64,000 bases of DNA from contig NZ_OY764544.1 in assembly GCF_963668475.1 (NCBI RefSeq), positions 1,054,001 to 1,118,000 on the forward strand, given 5' to 3'. The stretch is from an uncultured Methanospirillum sp. (GTDB lineage Archaea; Halobacteriota; Methanomicrobia; Methanomicrobiales; Methanospirillaceae). Made by a program: the position numbers and the translations under genes. The notes below the pieces were generated by a model, which searched no databases, was not told the DNA's origin, and worked only from the letters and a program-made list of their open reading frames with translations. Shown here piece after piece: positions 37,304 through 44,829 of the stretch; positions within the stretch are counted from its first letter, which is position 1; every line of letters begins with the position of its first letter.

Positions 37304-38884
37304 GTGCAACAGGAGCCAGCTGTAAAAAAGACATTATACTGGTGTAACACCTGCAATGTCCCGCTTATCGGGAGAACCTGCGGGTGCGGTGCCACCGGTG
37401 AATCAATACCACTCAATAAGCCATATGACCTGCGACCTGCCCTCACCGCAGACCAGGAACTGATCACCAGGCTCCTTCATGAACGCTTCGGACAGATACC
37501 GGTACCGGGGGTTATCCTTCTCAATAAAACCGGCGGACTTGACCGGTACGAGATGGCCATCGCGAACGGAGGGAGGTTCGGCTGGCTCTCCTTCAACCCT
37601 GTCACCCGGAGGCACGAACTCATGCTCCTTCCTGAAGCCCTGCCCTTCATCGTCCCGTACGCAATGAAGGGGATCATCGAGATCCCGCCGGGAACCGGCG
37701 ATGATGAAGACGGAAAGTCCAGGCGGATCGGTGGCAAGAAGGTTGATGTCAACACATCCGAACCAGACGGGCCTGTCATCGTCAGGTACGGGAACCGGTA
37801 CGGTACCGGTGTCCTTTCAGAAGGATCGGTCAGGGTCAGGGAACTCGTCAGGGTAGAACCAAAGGAGGTCGCAGACTCTGACTGGGGAGAGGTGATCAGG
37901 CGTAACTACGACCGGCTCAAGGACCTTGAACGCTCGGCAGTACGCTCCATCAAGCAGGAGATGAAAAACTTTGACCATGTCAACGTCTCGTTTTCAGGTG
38001 GAAAGGACAGTACGGTTGCCCTCGCCCTCGCACGCAAGGCAGGAGTGGAGGAGGCCTACTTTGTTGATACCCACCTTGAGTTCCCTGAAACCTACGACTT
38101 CATAAACAGTCAGCAGGTCCAGGTTACGCTGGACGGTGGTGACTTCTGGCCTGGTGTCGAGAAGATCGGACCGCCGGGAAAAGACAACAGGTGGTGCTGC
38201 AAGATCGTGAAGATGGCACCGGTCAGACGCTGGATGGACACAATCGGCCCGGTCCTGACCGTGCAGGGAAACCGATGGTACGAATCGTTCAACAGGGCAG
38301 AACTTGACCTTCTCAGCAACAATCCTGCTAACCCGAACCAGACCAACTGCTCCCCGATACGATCCTGGCGGGCATTCGAGGTCTTCCTGTACCTGAAATG
38401 GAGAAACATTCCGTATAACCCGCTCTATGACATGGGCATCGAACGGATCGGATGCTGGCTCTGTCCTGCGATGCTTGAGGCAGAATACGAGATCCTCCGC
38501 GAGAAGCATCCGGAACTCTCTGACCGGTGGGACGCATTTCTTGAAAAGTGGGCCGATGATCAGGGACTGCCAAAAGAGTACGTCAGGTGTGGGATGTGGC
38601 GGTGGAAGTCACCACCTCCGAAGATGCGTGAACTTGCAAAAGAGATGGGCATCCCGCTCCCGCGTTCGCCTGACGTGGAACATCTGCCGCAGCGCAGGGA
38701 ACAGAGGGATGAAAGCAGGACAGAACGAAGAGAGAGACGGACGCTCACCGGCCAGATCGGGAGGATAAAACCATCCTCAGAGGAGCGGACACCACTCAGG
38801 ACATGGAGTTCAAAGGTCAGGTCCACCAGCAATAGCGATAATAAAAAATCGCCAGAACACAGGGAAAAGAGAGAGAGACGATAA
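37304..38884 (+). CDS. PAPS-reductase-like PP-loop protein with zinc ribbon and PUA-like part
   Basis: About 526 residues. The N-terminus has a zinc ribbon (WCNTCNVPLIGRTCGCG). Residues ~100-195 look PUA-like (PFIVPYAMKGIIEIP, GPVIVRYGNRYGTGVLS). The PP-loop is VNVSFSGGKDSTVALALARKA, followed by VDTHLEFPETYDF, an arrangement of the PAPS/APS reductase and sulfurtransferase family. Further cysteines (NRWCCKIVKM, RIGCWLCPAML, EYVRCGMW) suggest an iron-sulfur cluster. The C-terminal ~65 residues are basic and disordered. The substrate is unknown; related archaeal proteins are not proven sulfate reducers. Start is uncertain: GTG 37304 or GTG 37247; TATA-like CATATATAT lies at 37292-37300. Confidence 0.8.
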   Translation: MQQEPAVKKTLYWCNTCNVPLIGRTCGCGATGESIPLNKPYDLRPALTADQELITRLLHERFGQIPVPGVILLNKTGGLDRYEMAIANGGRFGWLSFNPVTRRHELMLLPEALPFIVPYAMKGIIEIPPGTGDDEDGKSRRIGGKKVDVNTSEPDGPVIVRYGNRYGTGVLSEGSVRVRELVRVEPKEVADSDWGEVIRRNYDRLKDLERSAVRSIKQEMKNFDHVNVSFSGGKDSTVALALARKAGVEEAYFVDTHLEFPETYDFINSQQVQVTLDGGDFWPGVEKIGPPGKDNRWCCKIVKMAPVRRWMDTIGPVLTVQGNRWYESFNRAELDLLSNNPANPNQTNCSPIRSWRAFEVFLYLKWRNIPYNPLYDMGIERIGCWLCPAMLEAEYEILREKHPELSDRWDAFLEKWADDQGLPKEYVRCGMWRWKSPPPKMRELAKEMGIPLPRSPDVEHLPQRREQRDESRTERRERRTLTGQIGRIKPSSEERTPLRTWSSKVRSTSNSDNKKSPEHREKRERR

Positions 38885-38907
38885 TTTCAGAGAGGGACCC
38901 GGGGTTC

Positions 38908-39363
38908 TTATGAGGATGAGAGCCGTTTGACCAGCGTCAGCTGGTTTGCATCCATCTCGCGGTTGTATAAAACCTCGTCCATCACCGATTTGATCAGGTG
39001 AACACCGAGTCCGCCGATATTGCGATGGTCGAGATCAGCGGTCACATCTGCCGGGGGAATCTTCGTGGGATCAAAGGCCGGTCCGGTATCTGTTATCGTG
39101 ATCGTCACGAGTTCAGGGGATGAGACGCACCTGATAGAGACCTGTCCTCCCTCTGCCTCGTATCCGTGGGTGACAACATTGGTGACCGCCTCTTCAACCG
39201 CGAGCTGAATCCTGGTGGCCTCCATAAGGGGAACTTCTGCCTGTTCCAGACAATCTTCCAAATACAGGGCTACCTCTTCAATAGCATCAATCGTTGCCGG
39301 AACTATAATCCCACCTGATTCGCAGATCATGATATCGCTGTCTCCAGACGATCCACAGGACAC
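38908..39363 (-). CDS. RsbW-like serine kinase / anti-sigma-type ATPase
   Basis: A small (~140-151 residue) GHKL ATPase of HATPase_c_2 type. N-box is QLAVEEAVTNVVTHGYE, the G1 box is ITDTGPAFDPT and the lid is GGLGVHLIKSVMDEV. In bacteria these proteins phosphorylate an STAS partner and bind a sigma factor; archaea lack sigma factors, so the target here must be different. Start is GTG 39363 or ATG 39330. It lies 8 bases after the STAS gene and is surely co-transcribed. No PP2C phosphatase is nearby. Confidence 0.9.
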   Translation of the reverse strand: MSCGSSGDSDIMICESGGIIVPATIDAIEEVALYLEDCLEQAEVPLMEATRIQLAVEEAVTNVVTHGYEAEGGQVSIRCVSSPELVTITITDTGPAFDPTKIPPADVTADLDHRNIGGLGVHLIKSVMDEVLYNREMDANQLTLVKRLSSS

Positions 39364-39371
39364 GCCCGGTA

Positions 39372-39722
39372 TCAGCCGGATATCCGGCTGACCGCCTGTT
39401 CAGGAGTCTCACAGATGGTAAAGATCCGGTCAAATCCGGTCATCTTAATCACCTCAAGAGGAGCAGCCTGGAGCGAGGCCAATGCCAGTTCCCCGCCGTC
39501 CTGGCGGAGCCGCTTCAGCGAGGCAAGAATAACCCGCAGACCGGAACTGCTGATATAGGAGAGTTGCTGCCCGTTAAAGACGATCTTCCGGGATCCCCCA
39601 TCGATCAGTGAGTTCAGTGTAGTCTCAACATCCCGTGATGTGGCTGCATCCATTCTCCCGGATACATCAACAATGGTAACACCCTCAATGCTTCGGGTGG
39701 TGACATCGAGCAGTTCACTCAT
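39372..39722 (-). CDS. STAS-domain anti-sigma-factor antagonist (RsbV/SpoIIAA-like)
   Basis: A 116-residue STAS protein. The phosphorylatable site is in LSYISSSGLRVILASLKRL, and the fold residues VTIVDVSGRMDAATS and GFDRIFTI match the family. It would be phosphorylated by the RsbW-like kinase downstream and released by an unknown phosphatase. The gene is divergent from the metallo-beta-lactamase/pseudo-kinase gene at 39870, with ~145 bases between starts. Confidence 0.92.
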   Translation of the reverse strand: MSELLDVTTRSIEGVTIVDVSGRMDAATSRDVETTLNSLIDGGSRKIVFNGQQLSYISSSGLRVILASLKRLRQDGGELALASLQAAPLEVIKMTGFDRIFTICETPEQAVSRISG

Positions 39723-39869
39723 ACGTATAAGAATGAAGGCGTGACATCTATTTCACTATTTGGCAGAAGGTTGAAGGGAAGCCCCCCATACAATATGAGC
39801 AACTCCCTGACAACCGTGTTTTATTGTGGAATACGGCAAGTACTATCAGAATACTAGTGGAGTCTCGTG

Positions 39870-41624
39870 ATGCAACTCGAGAATGAGGTCTGGCAGCCGA
39901 TACCAAAGACCCGGAGTGCGTGGGTCTACCCGTTCATCAGAAAACCATCGATAACCGGTTCAAACACCTACATCATTAAAAGTGGCAGGCACCTGTTGGT
40001 CATCGATCCGGGAGCGGACCCGGCCCAGATGGAGAAGGTCAGGGAGGTCCTTGCAGGCGAGGTATCAGGCCCTGACCACCGGATCATCCTGATTGCAGGA
40101 CATATTCATGTGGATCACATGTACTTCGGACTTGTTGATCGCCAGCTGCGCAGGATTGGCAGCACTATCATCGCAGCCGAAGACTGGGGTGCAATACAGC
40201 TCGAGGCAGGGGATGCACACTGGACCGGTGCAGATATCGTTGGCCTGCCCCAGTCACCAGTTACTGTTGCGCTTCACCTGCTCACGCCGGAGGACAAGGC
40301 CGGGGAGATAGAGAGGAGAGTCGTAATTGAGGGATTCGGAGAGATCCTTCTCAGATCCCACCAGATCACCACCGGTGACAGAGTTTTGTATGGACAGTCG
40401 ATGCAACTTACAGATGGCGATCAGATCGAGTTCTGGTACACCCCGGGTCACAGTCATGAGAGCTTATCGATCAAGATCGGCAGTCTGCTCCATGTCGGCG
40501 ACATTCCGTTTGCCACAAATCCGGGAATTGCAGGTAGAGCCGGCTGGAATAAAGATGATCTGCTCGACTCACTCTACAACATCAGGGACCATCTCCTGAC
40601 AGAAGAGGTGATCTGCTGCCCAGGTCACGGAAGAGCGTTCGATTATGTCGGTGCAATGGCGATGGTCACCCGCATGGAGAAGGATATCAGGCATCTCCCT
40701 GATATCTCCGAGTATGATGTGAAGAGGCTGAACCTCTCACTCTGGCACGGGCTTGACCTTATCGATGAGGCTCACCGTCTCTTCCCGGTCATTGCCGGCA
40801 GGATGATGGCACTGTGCTTTCACCTTGAACATATCGGGATGGAAGAGGAGGCTGCAGAACTCTGCATCATCTTCGAGGATGAGTCCATTGATCAGCTCCT
40901 TCTTGATTTCAACAATTTTTACACGGAGTACAAGGCAGGTACAAAGATAAAACCCGAGGTTGTCCTTAAGGTCCTGCAGATCTTTGAGAAGATCCAGAAG
41001 GTCTTTCCTGCTGAGGCACTCGAGACCGTCATCGACAACTCATTACTCAGGCGGGTGACACGGAGCCTGTCCGACTTTCTCTCAACCATCCAGGGTGTTA
41101 TTCCTGAAGGAACGCACGAACCCGTCGATCTGATACCCCTGATCCAGGAGGTCTTTTGTGGAGAGGGGTCAGGAGTAACCGATGAGGAACTTATCCAGGC
41201 AGCAGATGATGAACAGACATACCGCCAGGCGATGGTGAAGAGACTCGCCCATCACCCGTATGCACACCATCTGGCCATCCATATATCTGTCAGTAATGAT
41301 GAGGGTGAACCGGTCCGTGTCATGGCAGACAGACTCCGGCTCTATGACTCGTTCATCGCCCTCCTGGAGCACGGTGAGCGTATCAATGCCGAATCACTTG
41401 AGATATCGGTGAGCAGCGATGAGAACGGGGTAGAGATGATCCTCACACCGGCAGGAACAACCCTTGCATCAGAACTCCCGCTCCCGGGATCAACAATCAG
41501 GGAGATCGCGTATGCAGGAGGCGAAGTCAGGAGCATGATGGAGCCGGGAAAAGAGGATATCAGGATATTCTTCAGCAAGCCGGACGGGTTGCGACCCAGA
41601 AGTACCCTGCAATCAGCATGCTGA
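39870..41624 (+). CDS. Metallo-beta-lactamase-fold protein with decayed histidine-kinase-like tail
   Basis: A 584-residue cytoplasmic protein. Residues ~1-270 are a metallo-beta-lactamase domain with GHIHVDHMYFG (H-x-H-x-D-H), later YTPGHSHESLSI, LLHVGDIPF and CCPGHGRAF, so two metals can bind. Residues ~335-580 match the cytoplasmic tail of the transporter fusion at 24874: IDQLLLDFNNF vs IDDLLEDFGNF, IDNSLLRRVTRSLSDFLS vs INPSLIRRAERLYQDYLS, and TDEELIQAADDEQTYRQAMVKRLAHHP vs TDEEFLEASDDPDTYLRLLITRLAHIP. The ATP-binding boxes are lost. GGAG lies 7 bases before ATG 39870. It is divergent from the RsbV/RsbW pair, suggesting a joint signalling unit. Its 3' end overlaps the MFS gene. Confidence 0.85.
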   Translation: MQLENEVWQPIPKTRSAWVYPFIRKPSITGSNTYIIKSGRHLLVIDPGADPAQMEKVREVLAGEVSGPDHRIILIAGHIHVDHMYFGLVDRQLRRIGSTIIAAEDWGAIQLEAGDAHWTGADIVGLPQSPVTVALHLLTPEDKAGEIERRVVIEGFGEILLRSHQITTGDRVLYGQSMQLTDGDQIEFWYTPGHSHESLSIKIGSLLHVGDIPFATNPGIAGRAGWNKDDLLDSLYNIRDHLLTEEVICCPGHGRAFDYVGAMAMVTRMEKDIRHLPDISEYDVKRLNLSLWHGLDLIDEAHRLFPVIAGRMMALCFHLEHIGMEEEAAELCIIFEDESIDQLLLDFNNFYTEYKAGTKIKPEVVLKVLQIFEKIQKVFPAEALETVIDNSLLRRVTRSLSDFLSTIQGVIPEGTHEPVDLIPLIQEVFCGEGSGVTDEELIQAADDEQTYRQAMVKRLAHHPYAHHLAIHISVSNDEGEPVRVMADRLRLYDSFIALLEHGERINAESLEISVSSDENGVEMILTPAGTTLASELPLPGSTIREIAYAGGEVRSMMEPGKEDIRIFFSKPDGLRPRSTLQSAC

Positions 41625-42759
41625 GCAGGAGACAGGAGAGAAACCCGGCATCGAACCCGGAGAGCGTAATCAGAACTCCGGCCACAAGTGGGCCGGTTGA
41701 ATGACCAATATCCATAACTGACGAGAGGGCCCCCATGGATGCCCCCATCTCCTCTTTTTTTGCCAGGTCTGCGACGTACTTCGTTGTTGCCACGGTTGAG
41801 AGCGATATACCAATACCTGATACAAGACTGATGCAAAGCAGCAGAATCAGCGAAGACGACATAGGGATGATAGAGACCGATATCCCGAGCAGAGCCACAC
41901 CAACGCCGATCTGGTATCGGGGATCCTGACGGTCTGCAACCCTGCCAAAGAACGGCTTGGTGATGGCAATCGAGAGCACCTGTACTGCAAAGATGATCCC
42001 GATGAGATAAACCTCAACACCATTTTTTGCAAGGTAGACCGGGAAGAACGTCTCAAACACTCCGAACACAAAGTAGGTTCCCATATCAACCGTGGCGGTT
42101 GCAAGAAGCCTGCGGTCTGATCTGAAAGCCATGAGACTCTCTTTGAAGATCGCAGGTGTGATCATGTCAAGAGTCCCGTTCTCTCCGCCGGGAATCCGAA
42201 GTATTAGGAGAAAAACGAGAAGCCCGGTCGTAAACGCCGCAAGATACACACTCTGGTACCTGAAGGTTCCCGGCACCATCACAAAGAATGAGATGAGTGC
42301 TCCACCCACAAGGGGAGCCAGGGTTCGGCCGTAGAGCGTAGCAGATGAGTACTGGCCGATCCGCTCCCCTTTCGTGGCAGAAAACCGTTCGGCAATAAGA
42401 GCAGAGACGACCGGCCCGAGGATGGCTGTAGCCATACCATGAAAGAACCTCACCGGGATCAGGAGAAGAGGATCGGAGACGAGGAGATAGAGAAGTGGGG
42501 CAATGAGGAAGACGCCTCCGGCAAGCAGGAGGAGCCGCTTCTTTCCAAGATGATCAGAGAGAACTCCAACCGGGAAGCTCAGGAGAATACCGGCAACCGG
42601 GGAGACTGCAGATATCAGGCCGATCAGTGCCTCGTTCGCACCAAGTGATGAGGCATAGAGAGGAAGAACAGGATTTTTTGAGATCGTTGTTGAGAAGATT
42701 GCAAAAAAGCCGACTATTGAAAGGGTGAGGATACATCTCTGATCGGTGGAGATCTGCAT
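41572..42759 (-). CDS. MFS transporter, 12 helices
   Basis: A 395-residue major facilitator with 12 predicted helices and motif A GVLSDHLGKKRLLLLAG in the 2-3 loop. Residues NPVLPLYASSLGANEALIGLISA and GPVVSALIAERFS fit the drug-efflux/sugar-efflux branch. The substrate is not evident. Its 3' end overlaps the 3' end of the metallo-beta-lactamase gene by 53 bases tail-to-tail. A 62-base hairpin repeat lies just upstream. Confidence 0.88.
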   Translation of the reverse strand: MQISTDQRCILTLSIVGFFAIFSTTISKNPVLPLYASSLGANEALIGLISAVSPVAGILLSFPVGVLSDHLGKKRLLLLAGGVFLIAPLLYLLVSDPLLLIPVRFFHGMATAILGPVVSALIAERFSATKGERIGQYSSATLYGRTLAPLVGGALISFFVMVPGTFRYQSVYLAAFTTGLLVFLLILRIPGGENGTLDMITPAIFKESLMAFRSDRRLLATATVDMGTYFVFGVFETFFPVYLAKNGVEVYLIGIIFAVQVLSIAITKPFFGRVADRQDPRYQIGVGVALLGISVSIIPMSSSLILLLCISLVSGIGISLSTVATTKYVADLAKKEEMGASMGALSSVMDIGHSTGPLVAGVLITLSGFDAGFLSCLLLSMLIAGYFWVATRPAC

Positions 42760-42826
42760 ACCAGTTATAGCGATTTATTCATCTATTGAGGTATCGAATC
42801 TCCAATCTTCCTGGTATTATGAAAAT

Positions 42827-42888
42827 CCCAACGGTGCCCCGTTGGGGGCCCCAGGTAGGACCGGTGAAAAGGACTTTTTCATGCAAAA
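42827..42888 (+). repeat. 62-bp double-hairpin dispersed repeat, intergenic copy
   Basis: This 62-base unit matches the reverse complement of 51259-51320 at 60 of 62 positions (differences at 42841 G/A and 42862 C/T). The first half is a hairpin: CCCAACGG pairs with CCGTTGGG across TGCC, followed by palindromic GGGGCCCC. The second half is GAAAAGGACTTTTTC, another hairpin. The match continues weakly past both ends. It lies between the divergent MFS and TIG genes and is a mobile-looking palindromic element of unknown mechanism. Confidence 0.8.
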
Positions 42889-42907
42889 AGAAGTTAATTA
42901 CTTCTTT

Positions 42908-43318
42908 TTACTTTGAGATAGTAAACTTCACCTTTGATGCACTGGTCTGACCGTTGTCCTTGACGTTTACGATCCAGGTACCTGCGTCGGTGCCGGTTGG
43001 AATGTCAAAGGAGCCGGTAAGAGTTGAGGTCGAGTTGGAGGTTACATCCTTGGCATTGATGTTCTTGGCATCTCTGTCTGACTCGTTCTCAAGGTAGACC
43101 TTTGAGGTCTTCGAGAAGTTGGCTCCGGTGATGGTGAAGGCAACAGTCTCCCCGATCTTGCCTGATGTCGGGTTGATTGCCGTGACATTCGGCTTTGCAA
43201 GGGCAGATACAACCTTTGCGTCATCCTTCGACTGGGTGGTGTTACTTGCCGCAGCAAATCCGGCAAGAAGGAGGCATGAAATTAAAATTACCGAGATTTT
43301 TAAAACATTCTGATTCAT
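42908..43318 (-). CDS. Secreted IPT/TIG-domain protein
   Basis: A 136-residue exported protein: signal peptide (residues 1-24, ISVILISCLLLAGFAAAS), a short linker, then one Ig-like IPT/TIG domain, residues ~45-136 (VTAINPTSGKIGETVAFTITGANF ... GTWIVNVKDNGQTSA). Such modules bind carbohydrate or act as spacers on the surface. Nothing anchors it, so it is probably free or bound to the S-layer. I used ATG 43318; an upstream start only lengthens the N-terminus before the signal. Confidence 0.85.
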   Translation of the reverse strand: MNQNVLKISVILISCLLLAGFAAASNTTQSKDDAKVVSALAKPNVTAINPTSGKIGETVAFTITGANFSKTSKVYLENESDRDAKNINAKDVTSNSTSTLTGSFDIPTGTDAGTWIVNVKDNGQTSASKVKFTISK

Positions 43319-43520
43319 AAGAACCAAGTACATACATACGAACTTCCTCTATTTGAGGCTTGACCACGAGAGATGATTTTAGCCGAAAATAACCCTGAAT
43401 ATCAGCCAATTGTCCCTGAATGCAGGAGGGATCGCCGATGCCGCTGACCGGCTGCGCCCGGGTGTTCCATTATCAGCAAGGATCCAAGTCGCCTGAACAG
43501 AACCGGGATAATCCTGCTCA

Positions 43521-43532
43521 TAAATTATATAG
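43521..43532 (+). promoter_or_regulatory. TATA box of the binding-Cache gene
   Basis: TAAATTATATAG lies 22-33 bases before ATG 43554, giving an almost leaderless transcript. Confidence 0.5.
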
Positions 43533-43553
43533 ATCGAGTGATGATGTTACGGC

Positions 43554-44780
43554 ATGGTCAAGATACCGGCATTCATACTTCTGGTTTTCATACTTATCAC
43601 TGCGATCGCTTCTGCTGCTTCTCCTGGTCTGCAGCCCGGGGATCTGCAGATTGTCACCGAAGAGTATGCCCCTCTCAATTACATTGACAACGGGACACTG
43701 AAGGGGATCTCTGTTGATCTGACAGAGGCAGCCCTGTATCATCTCGGATACAACATCTCACGGGAATCGTTCAGGGTTCTGCCCTGGAGTGAGGCATACA
43801 ACAAAGCCAGAACCACTCCCGATACCATCCTCTTCTCAACCGACCGGCTCCCTGAACGTGAAGATCTCTTTCTCTGGGCAGGACCGGTTGTTGAGAGTTC
43901 AGAGGCACTCTTTACCCAGACCGACAGCTCTGAGAGCGGGATTGGATCACAGAAGATCGTGGTGCTTACCGATGACTGCGGAAGATCATACGCACTGAAG
44001 GCCGGTGCAGAAGAGAAGAATATCATCAACGTGCCAACGGCACAAGACGCGATTCTGATGCTTGAGAACGGATCTGCAGACGGGTGGGCATATAATGATC
44101 TCGCAGGCCAGCATGCAATCTCTCTGTATGCCTCTGACCCGGAAACCATAGGAGAGAGTCAGATGCTTGGCACAAGCAGATACTACCTTGCATTCAATCC
44201 TGACACCCCGGTTGAGTTCGTGAATGCAATGAACACCACCCTGCAGGAGTTCAAACGGAACCGGACAGAATCTGGCGTGACGAAGTATGAACGCATCATT
44301 GCAGACTACCTCCCGGTCAGATGTACAGACAAGTCCGCAACCAGGGAGCAGGTGATGAACCTCGTGAACACAACAGCAGCTGCCATCGCAGCCGACGCAC
44401 CGGGAACAATAGCATCAATACAGGCAGGAAAAAGCCCGTACCGAGACCAGGCAGACCCTGATCTCTACGTATTCGTGTTTGATACATCAGTGAATCTCAT
44501 AGCAAACGCAGTCAATTCAGCTAACACCGGGAAAAATCTTGCAGGAACAACCGATGTTTTTGGGCACCCGTTCCGTGATGAGTTGGTGAAAGGAGCAGAA
44601 CAGAACGGTACCGGGTGGGTGTCTTACGTCTACTCAAATCCTGATTCGCTCGGGCTGTACCAGAAGATGAGTTACTATCAGATGGTTACCGGAAGCGACG
44701 GGAATCAGTACGTGATTGGGGCAGGACGATACCAGACCTGCGATGAGAGAGAATCAGAGATCACAGGAATCCAAAAATAG
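43554..44780 (+). CDS. Periplasmic solute-binding domain fused to a Cache sensor domain
   Basis: A 408-residue exported protein. Residues 1-20 are a signal peptide. Residues ~27-250 are a type-II solute-binding domain of the amino-acid-binding kind (LQIVTEEYAPLNYIDNGTLKGISVDLTEAAL ... LPERED). Residues ~285-400 are a single Cache domain (DPDLYVFVFDTSVNLIANAVNSANTGKNLAGTTDVFGHPF ... GTGWVSYVYSNP ... YVIGAGRY). No membrane segment follows, so it is a soluble or lipid-free sensor that must signal through another membrane protein. No ABC transporter genes are adjacent. Confidence 0.87.
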   Translation: MVKIPAFILLVFILITAIASAASPGLQPGDLQIVTEEYAPLNYIDNGTLKGISVDLTEAALYHLGYNISRESFRVLPWSEAYNKARTTPDTILFSTDRLPEREDLFLWAGPVVESSEALFTQTDSSESGIGSQKIVVLTDDCGRSYALKAGAEEKNIINVPTAQDAILMLENGSADGWAYNDLAGQHAISLYASDPETIGESQMLGTSRYYLAFNPDTPVEFVNAMNTTLQEFKRNRTESGVTKYERIIADYLPVRCTDKSATREQVMNLVNTTAAAIAADAPGTIASIQAGKSPYRDQADPDLYVFVFDTSVNLIANAVNSANTGKNLAGTTDVFGHPFRDELVKGAEQNGTGWVSYVYSNPDSLGLYQKMSYYQMVTGSDGNQYVIGAGRYQTCDERESEITGIQK

Positions 44781-44829
44781 TCGCATGATCCCCTTCATTT
44801 TTCCAGAAATCCACGTCGCAATAAAAAGG

